From JBBQNR01 sp963774075 (GTDB taxonomy: Bacteria > Actinomycetota > Thermoleophilia > Solirubrobacterales > JBBDJG01): 64,000 nt of DNA. The stretch is from the NCBI GenBank assembly GCA_963774075.1, contig CAVZDP010000002.1:372001-436000 (forward strand), given 5' to 3'. The notes under the pieces were generated by a model. The model was given only the letters and a program-made list of their open reading frames with translations. It did no database searches and was not told the origin of the DNA. How positions within the stretch are numbered: position 1 is the first letter of the stretch; each line of letters begins with the position of its first letter. Shown piece by piece: positions 33,566 through 43,110 of the stretch. A program made the position numbers and the translations under genes.

Positions 33566-36500
33566 CTATGCAGCCGCCTCGACGCGACGTGCTATCCCAT
33601 CCGCGCCGTGTTCGCGCGCCCTCGTCAGCGCGGACTCGAGGAGCGCGGAGGCGCGCTCGCGATCGTCCGCGCGACCCCTGTCAAGCAGCGACCGCGCCCA
33701 GGCCTCCTCGGTGCGGGCCAGCATCACCGGAGCATCCAGGCGACGGTGCGTCGCGGCTGCGGCCTCGAATTCGCGCCCCGCTCGGTCGTGGTCGCCGGCC
33801 GCGGCCGACAGCAGGCCAAGGTAATGGCTCACGGCGCCGACCATGTTGACGCCGTTGCCGATGACCTGATCGCGGAAGGGCTCGAGCCGCGCGTACAGGC
33901 GGTCTGCGAACTCGACCGCCCCGATGTCTGTCAACACATCGGCCCACAACGCCAATCCCGTCAGGCGCAAGAAGTCGTGCGGATGCGCATCGAAGTCCTC
34001 GTCGGCGAGCATCGCGAGTGCCTCGTCGCCTCGCCCCAGCTCGCACAGCGCGAGGGCGCGGGCGCCGCGCCAGGCCGGGAGCCCGGGGTAGTCCTCGACG
34101 GACTGCTCGACGAGGTCGATCATCTCGCCGATCCGTCCCTGGTCGTTCCGCAGCCAGCACTGCTGGGCGGCGTAGAGAAGTACCGCGTCCGGCTGGTCCC
34201 CGTCCGTGCCGACGGTCACGGCGTCCTCGAGAAGCGCTTCGGCCTCGTCGAGGCGCCCGTGCAGGTGGGCCATCATCCCCGCCTGATAGAGCGCGACCCA
34301 GCGCAGGAAGGGCTGCGGCACCTGATCGGCGATCTCGAGCATCGAGCGGACGCATCCGTCGGCCTCCTCCGCGTCGCCGTGCTCGAGAACGTAGTAGATG
34401 CGCCGGTTGTAGGCCAGCAGCCGGCGATACGGGTCCCTCGTCTGGTCGGCGCGCTCGAGCAGCTCGGCGGACAGCTCGAGGCGCTCCGCGAGCGTCTCCG
34501 GGATCCAGGTCGCGAAGAGGTAGCGGTCGATCACCCGCATGAGCGTGTCGTCGTCGGCCCGCGCTCGTGCGAGCGCAAGCGACTCCTGGGCGAGCGCCAC
34601 GCGGCGGCTCACGTCATCTCCGAAGCTGAGCTCCATGGCGAGTAGCGCGAGCACGTCTGCACGGAGGGGGGCATCGGCATGCAGCCGTGTGCCGGCCGCC
34701 TCGAGCATCTCGACGCGCTCGTCGTCGACGCGACCCATCTCCGACGTGAAGCCGCGGGTGTTCGCCAGTGCGGCGCGCGCCAGCCGGTCGTCGTCGCCCA
34801 GCTCGCGCGCGGTCGCGGCTGCCTCGAGCAGCGTCTCGCGGAAGTCGGCCTCGCCCACTTGGCGCTGCGCCTCGCCGAGCCCGATCAGCAGCTCGCAGCG
34901 TTCGCCGGCGTGCTCCTCGCCCGCCTCGCCGAGCAGCTCGAGCGCCTGGGTGAACCACCGTAGTGCCTCGTCGGGCGCGAGCTCCGAGAGGGCGCGTTCG
35001 CCGGCCAGCCGGGCATAGGCGATCGCCTTGAGTACGTCCAGGGGAGCGGTGGCCTGCGCCCAGTGGTAGGCGAGCTCGGAGATGCGCGCCCCCGGGTCGC
35101 TGCCGCAGAGCTCCTCGAGCGCTTCGGCGACCAGGCGGTGAATGCGGGCACGGCGCGTCGTGCCGAGGTCCGCGTAGAGGGTGTGGGTGATGAGCGCGTG
35201 CGCGAACGAGAAGCGACCCGCGACGTTGGCCGACTCGGTCAAGACCGATGCTTCGGTGGCCTCCTCGAGCAGGTCGAGCAGCTTTTCCTCGGAGTGCTCC
35301 GTCAGGCCGAGGAGAAGCTCGGTGTCGAACTCGCGCCCGATCACCGCCGCAACCTGAAGAGCCTTCTGCGTCTCCTCCCCGAGCCGCTCGACGCGCCGCC
35401 CCACCACCTCGCGCACGCTCTGGGGCAGCGCAAGCTCGGAGAGCGAGCCGCGCACCGTCCAGCGCCCGTCGTCCTGCTGGAAGATCTCGCCCGACTCCAA
35501 CAGATTGCGAAGGATCTCGCCGGTGTAGAAGGGGTTGCCGTCCGCCTCCTCGAAGAGCTCGCGTGCGAGCGCGAGGCCGATCTGATCGAGGTCGTGGCCG
35601 GCGGCCCCCTCCATGATGTGGACGATGTCGGGCTCCTCGAGGCCCTTCAGCGCGATCCGCTCGACCACCTGCTGGCGATGGAGATCGGCGAGCACATCCG
35701 AGAGCGGGTGCCGGCGATCGACCTCGGACTCCCGGTAGGTGGCGATCAGCAAGGCGTGGGCATCGGCGCCGTGCGCGACGACGTGCCCCAGGAGCAGGAG
35801 CGTCGGCTTGTCGGCCCAGTGAAGATCGTCCAGGACCAAGACGATCGGGTGCTCGCGCGAGCCCTCCGCCAAGAGCCCGGCGACCGCGCCCCAAAGCAGG
35901 TAGCGCTCGGTGTCGGGGTCGGTCTCGCGCGGCGCCTGCACGTCGGGGAGCCGGTCCCTGAGCGCCGGCACGAGGCGGGCGAGCTCGCCGCCGTGGCGCT
36001 CGACGTGGGCGCGGAGGGCCCGCTCGGGGGCGTGATCGACGTAGTGGGAGAGCGCCTGCACCCAGGGCCCGTAGGGAACGCTGAGGTCCTGATCCGAGCG
36101 CCCGTAGAGGACCGTCGCTCCCTGGGCGCGCGCCGAAAGGGCGGCGAGGGTGGAGAGCCGAGTCTTTCCGATCCCGGGCTCGCCGGAGACCAGCGCGAGC
36201 CGGAGGCGCCCCTTGCTGGTCTCATCGACCAGAGACCGAAGGCGCTCGCGCTCGCCCGCGCGGCCGACGAAGCCGACCGGCGGAACCTCCTGAAGGAGCG
36301 GCGGGACGGGGAGGGAAGCCGCGTCTGCGCCGAGTGGCTCCCAGACGACCTCGACCGCCGCAAGCGGCTCGGGGAGACCCTTGAGGTCGAGGGCGCCGAC
36401 CGGCTTCAATGCGTCGCCCGCGCGGCCGCCTGCGAGGTGGGCGACGATCTCCTTGACCAGAATCTGGCCACCGGAGGCGCGGTCGCATAGGCGAGCGGCC

Positions 36501-36847
36501 TCGATCACCGGCATCCCGAAGTAGTCGCCGTCGGCTGCGGTGGCATCGCCGAGGCTGATCCCGACCTTGATCAGGAGCTGCTCGTCAGCGGAGCGGTTTC
36601 GCCGCTCGAGTCCTTGCTGGATCGAGACCGCACAGCCAACCGCCGCCCAAGCGCTCTCGAACGCGGCGACCATGCCGTCGCCCGTGTTCTTCACTTCGCG
36701 CCCGCCCGCCTCTTCGATCGCGATGCGAAGGAGCGAGAAGTGTTCGCTCCTGAGCTCGTCGGCGGCGCCGGGCCCGATCCTCGACTCGAGCCCCGTGGAG
36801 CCGACGAGGTCGGTGATGAGAATCGTGACTGTTTCGACGGAGTTCAT
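33566..36847 (-). CDS. Class III cyclase-like, AAA ATPase and TPR regulator (copy 2)
   Basis: 1093 residues from the ATG at 36847; longer upstream frames carry no family sequence. The plan and key residues are as in copy 1: ITDLVGS, NTGDGMV, GDYFGMPVIEAARL with Ile for the transition-state Asn, Walker A GEPGIGKT and Walker B IVLVLDDLHWADKP. The first 600 residues are close to copy 1, while the TPR-like C-terminal half has diverged more, as expected if the two now sense different signals. A tandem duplication with a SCP2 gene kept in between is the simplest history. Confidence 0.88.
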   Translation of the reverse strand: MNSVETVTILITDLVGSTGLESRIGPGAADELRSEHFSLLRIAIEEAGGREVKNTGDGMVAAFESAWAAVGCAVSIQQGLERRNRSADEQLLIKVGISLGDATAADGDYFGMPVIEAARLCDRASGGQILVKEIVAHLAGGRAGDALKPVGALDLKGLPEPLAAVEVVWEPLGADAASLPVPPLLQEVPPVGFVGRAGERERLRSLVDETSKGRLRLALVSGEPGIGKTRLSTLAALSARAQGATVLYGRSDQDLSVPYGPWVQALSHYVDHAPERALRAHVERHGGELARLVPALRDRLPDVQAPRETDPDTERYLLWGAVAGLLAEGSREHPIVLVLDDLHWADKPTLLLLGHVVAHGADAHALLIATYRESEVDRRHPLSDVLADLHRQQVVERIALKGLEEPDIVHIMEGAAGHDLDQIGLALARELFEEADGNPFYTGEILRNLLESGEIFQQDDGRWTVRGSLSELALPQSVREVVGRRVERLGEETQKALQVAAVIGREFDTELLLGLTEHSEEKLLDLLEEATEASVLTESANVAGRFSFAHALITHTLYADLGTTRRARIHRLVAEALEELCGSDPGARISELAYHWAQATAPLDVLKAIAYARLAGERALSELAPDEALRWFTQALELLGEAGEEHAGERCELLIGLGEAQRQVGEADFRETLLEAAATARELGDDDRLARAALANTRGFTSEMGRVDDERVEMLEAAGTRLHADAPLRADVLALLAMELSFGDDVSRRVALAQESLALARARADDDTLMRVIDRYLFATWIPETLAERLELSAELLERADQTRDPYRRLLAYNRRIYYVLEHGDAEEADGCVRSMLEIADQVPQPFLRWVALYQAGMMAHLHGRLDEAEALLEDAVTVGTDGDQPDAVLLYAAQQCWLRNDQGRIGEMIDLVEQSVEDYPGLPAWRGARALALCELGRGDEALAMLADEDFDAHPHDFLRLTGLALWADVLTDIGAVEFADRLYARLEPFRDQVIGNGVNMVGAVSHYLGLLSAAAGDHDRAGREFEAAAATHRRLDAPVMLARTEEAWARSLLDRGRADDRERASALLESALTRAREHGADGIARRVEAAA

Positions 36848-37062
36848 GGGAGCAAAGGGTCTCGCGCTCCACCCCCTCGTGCCGATCGTACAGCGTTTGT
36901 CGGGTCCATTCCTCGTGCCCCGCGTTCGAGTCCCTCTCGGCGGCTGTTTCGACCGATTTCGGCGCCAACCAAGCAACGATCCCCAGCCGGTGACTGAGGG
37001 TGAAATGCGAGACACAGGTGAACGCGTGACGCAGGTGAATGGGTGAGGGAGGCTGCGCCGCG

Positions 37063-39867
37063 CTAGGAGGAGGTGACGATCAGGCGCGGCGCTGTGGCAC
37101 CCGACTCGCGGCTGCCGTAGCTGGTGGCGGTGGCGCTGCTCGAAGTCAGCGCGAGGTTGAGCAGCCCGTTCTTGGTGACCAGCGACGTGATGTCCAGCTC
37201 GGTCCACGCCCCCGCTGGGACTGTGCCGGAGGAGCGCACGATCGGGCCGACGGCGGGCGCGTTGTTGTAATTGATGGTCGTCTCGCCCCAGAGCGAGTCC
37301 GTCACGCCGCGAACGGCATAGCCGAGGGAGTTCGCGGTGTTCGCATAGATGCGCAGCCGGGCATTCGAGACCGACGGCCCAAGCCCACTCAGGTTGAATC
37401 GCAGATAGCTTCGAACGTCAGGCGACCCGTCCGTCCTCAGTTTCGCCGAGAGCCCGAAGTTCGTACCCGGCGTGGGAGCCTCGACGGTGCTGTCAGCCGT
37501 CGGGGCGAACGTGAGCGTCGTGGGCGTAGGCGCTGGAGCGGGAGTCGTCACTGATGCGGGCGCCGACAGCGCGGAGTTGTTCCCGGCCGCGTCGATCGCA
37601 TCCACGGTGTAGGAGTAGCTCGTGGCCGCGGCCACAGACGTGTCGCTGTAGGTGAGCGCGTTCCCGGCGACGGTGGCGATCCGGGGGCCGTTGCGATAGA
37701 TCCGGTATCCCGTCACACCGACGTTGTCCGTCACCGCCGACCATGCCAGGTCGACCTTGGTGCTGCCGGCCGCCGTCGCGGTGAGACCGGTCGGGCTGCC
37801 CGGGGACTGAGAATCCATAGCCGCCGTGCCGAACTCGACCTTCACCGCAGCGTGGGCGCTCCCCTGGCGCACCTTCAACCGCAGCACGCGCATCGAGGGA
37901 TCGAAGTGCCAGGAGGATGCGGTCGCGGTCGCGAGATCCGCCGCCGTAGCAGCGGCCGGCACGACAGCCCCGTCCACGAGCACCCGCTGTGGATCTTCGA
38001 CCCCCGTCTTCACCGATGCGTCCACGAGCGCGTTCACCGGGTTCGCGAGCGTGAACGATAGCGACCGAGCCGTCGCGTCCCAGGCGGAGGTCGTGATGCC
38101 CTTCGTCATCAGCTTCGTGTAGCCGAGGCCGTCGGCGGTGACGACGCCGTCGACGTTGAATGTCTTGTCCGCGGGCAGCCCGCCGACGTCTCTGAAGAAG
38201 ATCGGCTCAGTTCCCGCCTTGAATGCCCCGGTCGAGCTTCGCACCTCGGCGCGCACATATGTGAAGGAGCCCGGCAGCGGGATCGACTTCGTCGCCGCGT
38301 AGCTCGAGCTGCCAGCCGTGTCGTTCCACAGGATCTGGTCGTCCACGATCCAGCGCACCGTGTCGGTCGCGCTGAGGCCGCTCGCAATCGAGAGGCGCAC
38401 GTCAGCGGTGGCCTTGTCGGGTGACGCATAGATCGGATAGCGGGCGGGATATGGCTCCGATGCGCCCGGCAGGCCGAGCACCATGCCGCTCACGTTGCCC
38501 TCCTTGAAGAACGCGCGGCCCTCGAAGAGCGAGCGCAGCAGCTGGTGCGACTCGAGCGCAGGGGCGTAGATGATCGTCCCCATGCTCGAGGTGCCGTACG
38601 ACGCCTCGTGCTTGTCCGTCGTCTCCGTGCCGATGATCTGGATGCCCTGCTTGAGGATGTCGTCCCAGATGTCGCTCCAGGGCTCCTCCTTGGCCACCTC
38701 CATCAGGTCAGCGCCATTGCCGCCCGTGTCGATCGCCGTCTGCGCCGAGACTCCCCCCGGCCAGCCGGGGTGGTTGAGCTGCACCGGATAGGCGGACTGC
38801 TGGGTCGGGAAGATGCCGTCGATCCCTTCGGGATAGGCGACGAACTGACCGGGGTCCGAAAAATCGAAGTTGAACCTGTTGGCGTGCTGGTGCACGCCCA
38901 TCTCGACGGCGGGGAAGATCTTGAAGGTGCTCGTGTCGTAGTCGTGAATGATGCTGTTGCGGTACGCGAACTCGTTCGCCGGTGTCTGCGGGGCAGACGG
39001 AAGGAGTGAGTAGGCGTCGAAATACGCCTCGGCGCTTCCGCCGTTCCCGGCGGCCGCCAGCTTCAGGTGAGAAAGGGCGTTGTAGGCGAGCGGCCGGTCC
39101 GCGACCGGGATCGCCTCGAGCGCCTGAGTGACGTTGATCGTGTATGTGTTCCAGGCGTTGAGCGTGTAGGGGCCGAGCGAGTGTGTGATCACGCGCCGGT
39201 TCGGGTCCGAGGACGGCGTGCGCGCCGACCCGAGCTGCCACACGAGGACGGTGCTCTTCCCCGGCGACGGTACGCCGGCCTGCGTCGTGTAGCCGACGGG
39301 GTTGGGGGCGATGCTTGCGTCCTGGCCTATGGACGCCGACACGTAAACCCCCGATCCCGGGTCGATCCGCGTCGGATAGATCGAGACCTTCAGGGTGATG
39401 TCGCCCGAGCGGAAGTTCGGCCCGCGCTTGGTCCATACGAACGCCTCGCCGCTCGAGCTCGATTCGGCCTTCACGCGCAGCGAGGAGGACCCCGTCTTCA
39501 CCGGGGTGGAGACCAGAGCGTTCGTGCTCGAGGTGAGTGACCCGAAGGTCCCCGGCGTCCAGCGGCCGTAGACGTCGTCGAACTTGAGAGTGTTCGCCGT
39601 GATGCCGCTGATCGGGAAGTCGCTGGCGAGGCTGTGGTCGGTCTGGAAGAGCGCGCTGTATCCCGCCGCCTTGGCCCTGTACGCCTGCATGCCGAGATCG
39701 GGAAAGGCATCGGCGCTCACCACGGAGTGGGTGTGGGCGTCGACCTTGTACCACTGCCAGCCGGGCGCGGCAGCGGCCGTGGAAACACCTGCCACCGTTC
39801 CGAGGAGAAGAACGACGACAGCCAGGAGCGCCACCCGTCCGGCGCGTCGCGGGCATGCGTCTTCCAT
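37063..39867 (-). CDS. Secreted PHP-type protein with FN3 and DNRLRE domains
   Basis: 934 residues from the ATG at 39867, with GGAAGAG 6 bases upstream. A signal peptide (VALLAVVVLLLGTVAGVSTA) precedes VDAHTHSVVSADAFP and TDHSLASDFP, the first metal motifs of the PHP phosphoesterase fold. A beta-rich insertion (about residues 75-285) splits the fold, which resumes with IFPAVEMGVHQHANRF, QLNHPGWPGG and GTETTDKHEA. An FN3 domain (about 690-780) and a DNRLRE domain (785-934) end the protein, the same module set as in the phosphoesterase at 20686. It probably acts on an extracellular phosphoester and is tethered to wall or glycan. Confidence 0.83.
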   Translation of the reverse strand: MEDACPRRAGRVALLAVVVLLLGTVAGVSTAAAAPGWQWYKVDAHTHSVVSADAFPDLGMQAYRAKAAGYSALFQTDHSLASDFPISGITANTLKFDDVYGRWTPGTFGSLTSSTNALVSTPVKTGSSSLRVKAESSSSGEAFVWTKRGPNFRSGDITLKVSIYPTRIDPGSGVYVSASIGQDASIAPNPVGYTTQAGVPSPGKSTVLVWQLGSARTPSSDPNRRVITHSLGPYTLNAWNTYTINVTQALEAIPVADRPLAYNALSHLKLAAAGNGGSAEAYFDAYSLLPSAPQTPANEFAYRNSIIHDYDTSTFKIFPAVEMGVHQHANRFNFDFSDPGQFVAYPEGIDGIFPTQQSAYPVQLNHPGWPGGVSAQTAIDTGGNGADLMEVAKEEPWSDIWDDILKQGIQIIGTETTDKHEASYGTSSMGTIIYAPALESHQLLRSLFEGRAFFKEGNVSGMVLGLPGASEPYPARYPIYASPDKATADVRLSIASGLSATDTVRWIVDDQILWNDTAGSSSYAATKSIPLPGSFTYVRAEVRSSTGAFKAGTEPIFFRDVGGLPADKTFNVDGVVTADGLGYTKLMTKGITTSAWDATARSLSFTLANPVNALVDASVKTGVEDPQRVLVDGAVVPAAATAADLATATASSWHFDPSMRVLRLKVRQGSAHAAVKVEFGTAAMDSQSPGSPTGLTATAAGSTKVDLAWSAVTDNVGVTGYRIYRNGPRIATVAGNALTYSDTSVAAATSYSYTVDAIDAAGNNSALSAPASVTTPAPAPTPTTLTFAPTADSTVEAPTPGTNFGLSAKLRTDGSPDVRSYLRFNLSGLGPSVSNARLRIYANTANSLGYAVRGVTDSLWGETTINYNNAPAVGPIVRSSGTVPAGAWTELDITSLVTKNGLLNLALTSSSATATSYGSRESGATAPRLIVTSS

Positions 39868-39957
39868 AAAGCTCTTCCGTGCCGAGTCCACAGTCAATCC
39901 GTTGCTGCGCTGCTGCCAGACCACCGTAGTGGGTCTGGGCGTGGCGGGCTTGGTTTT

Positions 39958-40479
39958 TTAGCGGGCTCGCGAAGCGACGGTCTTCACGTCGCCGACGACA
40001 ACGAGAAGCTCGTCCTGGCTGAATCCGCGCGACATCACGGTCATCTCGTTGCAGGGCGGAACCAGCCCTGGCTCCTCCCAGGTCGCCGCCAGGATCGTCG
40101 GCAGGCTCTGCGCCACCAGCACCTCCACCTCACGACGACCGATCAGCGCTTCGCCGATGATCTCGAAGTCGAGGTCATCGGCGGCGTCGAGGCCGTCGAA
40201 GCCGATGTGGACCTGAACGCTGCGTCCGCCGCCGCCGTAGGTCACGGACTGCCCCATCACGCCGCTACCGAGGTTGCGCGTGCTCCTGTCTCTCAGGACG
40301 AAGCCGGCGGGCAAGGCTGAGACGGTCGCCTTGCAGGACCGGAAATGCGACTGGCTGGGCGAGGGTGACGGCTCGAAGCCCGACTTCGCCGGCTTGGAGC
40401 CAGTGCCCAGGAAGATGACCACCAGCGCCAGAGCTCCGAAGGCCATGAGCCCGAGCCCCACTGTGCGTCCATTCGCCAT
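39958..40479 (-). CDS. Membrane-anchored hypothetical protein
   Basis: 173 residues from the ATG at 40479 (an ATG 3 codons upstream is equally possible). A single N-terminal helix (VGLGLMAFGALALVVIFLG) precedes a Ser/Pro-rich spacer and a compact domain of about 130 residues with two cysteines (FRSCKATV, PPCNEM). I recognise no family. It lies 90 bases upstream of the PHP-type gene on the same strand and may share its transcript. Confidence 0.65.
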   Translation of the reverse strand: MANGRTVGLGLMAFGALALVVIFLGTGSKPAKSGFEPSPSPSQSHFRSCKATVSALPAGFVLRDRSTRNLGSGVMGQSVTYGGGGRSVQVHIGFDGLDAADDLDFEIIGEALIGRREVEVLVAQSLPTILAATWEEPGLVPPCNEMTVMSRGFSQDELLVVVGDVKTVASRAR

Positions 40480-40535
40480 GCACGACATACCTCGGCAGGG
40501 CCCGGGCTCCAGTTGAGCGCGGCTCCGGACGCGAA

Positions 40536-40560
40536 AGCGCCGCCAATCCCTGGCGGCGCT
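40536..40560 (-). terminator. Terminator hairpin of the secreted protein gene
   Basis: AGCGCCGCCA and TGGCGGCGCT form a perfect 10-bp stem with a 5-base loop, starting 30 bases beyond the stop at 40590. No T-run follows. Confidence 0.6.
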
Positions 40561-40589
40561 CCGCTCCCCCGGTTGGTGTCAGTGAGGCG

Positions 40590-41051
40590 CTACGGGATAA
40601 CGACGGTCGTCGAGGCTTGGCCCTCGAACACCGGGGCGCCGTCGCCCTGGTTGTTCCGCCAGATTTGGACGTGGGCCGTGTGCACGCCCGAGGGGCCGAA
40701 GTACGGGTAGTTGGAGGACGGCGCCGGGCCCTGTCCGTTACCCATGTACGCGCAAGTTGCCGGGCTGCTGGGGCTTGCGCAGGTGTACGTCGCCGACGGG
40801 TTGTTGATCTGCTTGTTGGGGAGATCGATCCAGAACCTCGCGTAGGTGAGGGCTGCCGGGTCGGCGTCAGTGACCGCCACCATGCTGACTATGTGCCCGG
40901 TCCCATAGACCAGGGTCGGGAAACCGACCGCCGTCAGCGAAGCGTTGACGGCTGCGCTGGAGCCGCTCTTCGCCGCTGGCGCCTGGGCGGGCAGCAGCAT
41001 CACGGCCGAAATTGCGAGCACGAGGCCGCAAATCGCAATGCGTTTCATCAT
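40590..41051 (-). CDS. Small secreted protein, unknown function
   Basis: 153 or 154 residues; the start is ATGATG with AGGTGG just upstream, and either ATG may be used. A signal peptide (ICGLVLAISAVMLLPAQAPA) precedes a beta-rich domain: ALTYARFWIDLPNKQ, ATYTCASPSSPATCAYMG with two cysteines, and HTAHVQIWRNNQGDGAPVF. The function is unknown; an extracellular binding domain is likely. Confidence 0.75.
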   Translation of the reverse strand: MMKRIAICGLVLAISAVMLLPAQAPAAKSGSSAAVNASLTAVGFPTLVYGTGHIVSMVAVTDADPAALTYARFWIDLPNKQINNPSATYTCASPSSPATCAYMGNGQGPAPSSNYPYFGPSGVHTAHVQIWRNNQGDGAPVFEGQASTTVVIP

Positions 41052-41244
41052 GAACCACCTTCTTAAGGGGCCGCCCTCCGTGGCATGCCGGTTTGCGAAT
41101 CCACCCTCGAATGTAGCCCTCTGAGCCGGGGAGTCAATCCCGGCGGAGGGCGAAATCATCGATCGGATGACATCCGACCGTAGGTGAAACCCCCGGTCAC
41201 GCCCATCGGGCCGCTCTACAGGCGGGTTTGAGGGTCTAGCTGAT

Positions 41245-42885
41245 CTACGGCAGAACGGTCGTCGGCACCGTCACGCTCGGAAGCTTCTTGTCGTCCTTGA
41301 CCTTCGGAAGCTTGTTCAGAGCGTCGCTCGTGGCGTCGCCATCGAGCTTCTTCTCGATGCCAGGGGGTAGGCGGCCACCGTTGTCCAGCTTCTTCTGGAT
41401 GCCGGGTGGAAGATCCCGTTCCGGCACGGAGACCGCGGGGGCCCCGGTGTCGACCACTGTGTCCTGTTGGGAGCCGCCGCTGTCCTTGTCCTTGCCCTTG
41501 TCCTTGGACTTCTTCTCGCCGGAGCCGGCGCCGCCGAGAAGCGGCACGGCCGGCACTCCGGTATCCGGGTCCACAAGCGCGGGAGCGCCATCTCGATCCT
41601 CTGACACACCAGGCGCGAGGATCCCGTTCCCGTTGTCGTTGATCGGCGTCGCCGCAGCCGGAACGCTCCCGAGCGCAGGCGAGCCCGGCTGCGCCAGCGC
41701 GCCAGCGCCGCGAGCGGCGCCGGGGGCATGCGAGCCACCCGTGCGTGATCCCGGGAGAAGTGCGCCGCTGCCGCCACGAGCGGCGTCAACCGGCGACTGC
41801 CCGTCTCGCGCCACGTCGCCGTTAGCGGCGTCTCGCTCTTGCGACAGGACGTCGCCATTCGCAATCGACCCGAGGGTCGGCAGGTCCACGCCCGCGCGGT
41901 GGGCAGCGACGCCCCCGCCGGCCGCGACGGCCGCCGCGGCAACTAGTGCAACCGCCTTGTGAACGATGGACGCCGTCTGCTCAGCCCCGCCCACCGAGGC
42001 GAGGTTTGCGAGATGTCCCTGCGCCGTGACGTGGGCGCTCGATGCCGACGCGTTGGCGCCATCGCCGCCACGCCGGCCGAGCATCCAGGGAAATGGCAGC
42101 AGCGCGGCGGCGCGGGAAAGCGCGTCGCGCATGCGCTCGGCGCGGCTGCGGCTCACGGCTGACTCGAGTCCCATCGCCAACGCCTGCTGACGGCAGTTCC
42201 TGCAGTGCCGGACGTGGCGCTCCAAGGTGCGCCGGTCTCGCTTGCCGGCGAGCCCGGACGACACCGAAACCATCACCGGGTTCATGCGCCTGCAGCGCTC
42301 ACCCGTGGCTATCTCCTCGAACTGGCCCTTGAGGCTGCGTCGCGCTCTCGACAGCATGCTCTCGACGGCCGCCGGGGTGAGACGCATCCTGCGACCGATC
42401 TCCTCATAAGAGAGACCCTCGAACTCCCGTAGCACGAGGATCTCGTGCTGCGACTGCGGCAGCCCTCCGAACGCCTGGCGCAGATCGTCGAGGTCTTGGC
42501 GCTGTGCAACCGCGGCGTACGTCGACCCGTTGCCCGTGGAGAGCCGGCCCTCGAAATCGGGCCAGAACTCGTCCGAGTCGATGGAGATCTCCTCGGTTCG
42601 CTTGACTCTCCTCAGGTGGTCGATGCTGGCATTGCGCGCGATCTGCTGGATCCAGGGTCGAAAAGCGATCTCCTGGTCGCTGGCGCGCACGCTGCGAAGC
42701 GCCGAGATGAACGTGTCCTGGACTATGTCCTCGGCTCGTCCCGAGTCGTGGACCATGCCCCTGACCTGGGCCGTGATCCGGTCGCGGTGGCGCCTGAAGA
42801 GCGCCTCGAATGCAACGTCGCTCCCCTCTCGCGCCGCCTCGACGAGCTGTTCGTCGGTGGCGACCACGGAACCGGGAGAGACCAT
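41245..42885 (-). CDS. ECF-like sigma factor fused to anti-sigma-like zinc finger and membrane tail
   Basis: 546 residues from the ATG at 42885, with AAGGAG 11 bases upstream. The sigma region 2 is VAFEALFRRHRDRIT through GRAEDIVQDTFISALRSV, and region 4 is LPQSQHEILVLREFEGLSY with EEIGRRM. After about residue 205 comes LERHVRHCRNC, a HxxxCxxC zinc-finger pattern as in anti-sigma zf-HC2 domains, then a hydrophobic segment (HKAVALVAAAAVAAGGG) and about 230 Pro/Gly/Asp/Lys-rich residues, likely outside the membrane. Groups of ECF factors with such self-inhibiting C-terminal extensions are known. The external tail may receive the signal that frees the sigma domain. Confidence 0.85.
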   Translation of the reverse strand: MVSPGSVVATDEQLVEAAREGSDVAFEALFRRHRDRITAQVRGMVHDSGRAEDIVQDTFISALRSVRASDQEIAFRPWIQQIARNASIDHLRRVKRTEEISIDSDEFWPDFEGRLSTGNGSTYAAVAQRQDLDDLRQAFGGLPQSQHEILVLREFEGLSYEEIGRRMRLTPAAVESMLSRARRSLKGQFEEIATGERCRRMNPVMVSVSSGLAGKRDRRTLERHVRHCRNCRQQALAMGLESAVSRSRAERMRDALSRAAALLPFPWMLGRRGGDGANASASSAHVTAQGHLANLASVGGAEQTASIVHKAVALVAAAAVAAGGGVAAHRAGVDLPTLGSIANGDVLSQERDAANGDVARDGQSPVDAARGGSGALLPGSRTGGSHAPGAARGAGALAQPGSPALGSVPAAATPINDNGNGILAPGVSEDRDGAPALVDPDTGVPAVPLLGGAGSGEKKSKDKGKDKDSGGSQQDTVVDTGAPAVSVPERDLPPGIQKKLDNGGRLPPGIEKKLDGDATSDALNKLPKVKDDKKLPSVTVPTTVLP

Positions 42886-43110
42886 CAATGGCTTCACTCC
42901 TTGATACCCCCCGAAAGTCGGGCCCCAAAAGCCGGCAAGCTGCAATACCTCAGACGAGGTATCTCCGGAACGGCGGAGATTCTAACTATGAGTCGAGCGA
43001 CGTGAGCCACTTCAGCACACCATCCGGCGGCCCTTGTGACACTCGACACTCCGTCCACCCCCGGGCCACTCTCGCTAAAGAGGACCTGCCGGCACTCCGA
43101 TATCCGTCAC

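Noticed and set aside
29431..33849. Long plus-strand frames opposite the cyclase genes (about 680-710 codons)
   Set aside because: They mirror the alternating third-position GC of the minus-strand genes, have no recognisable domains and no ribosome sites.
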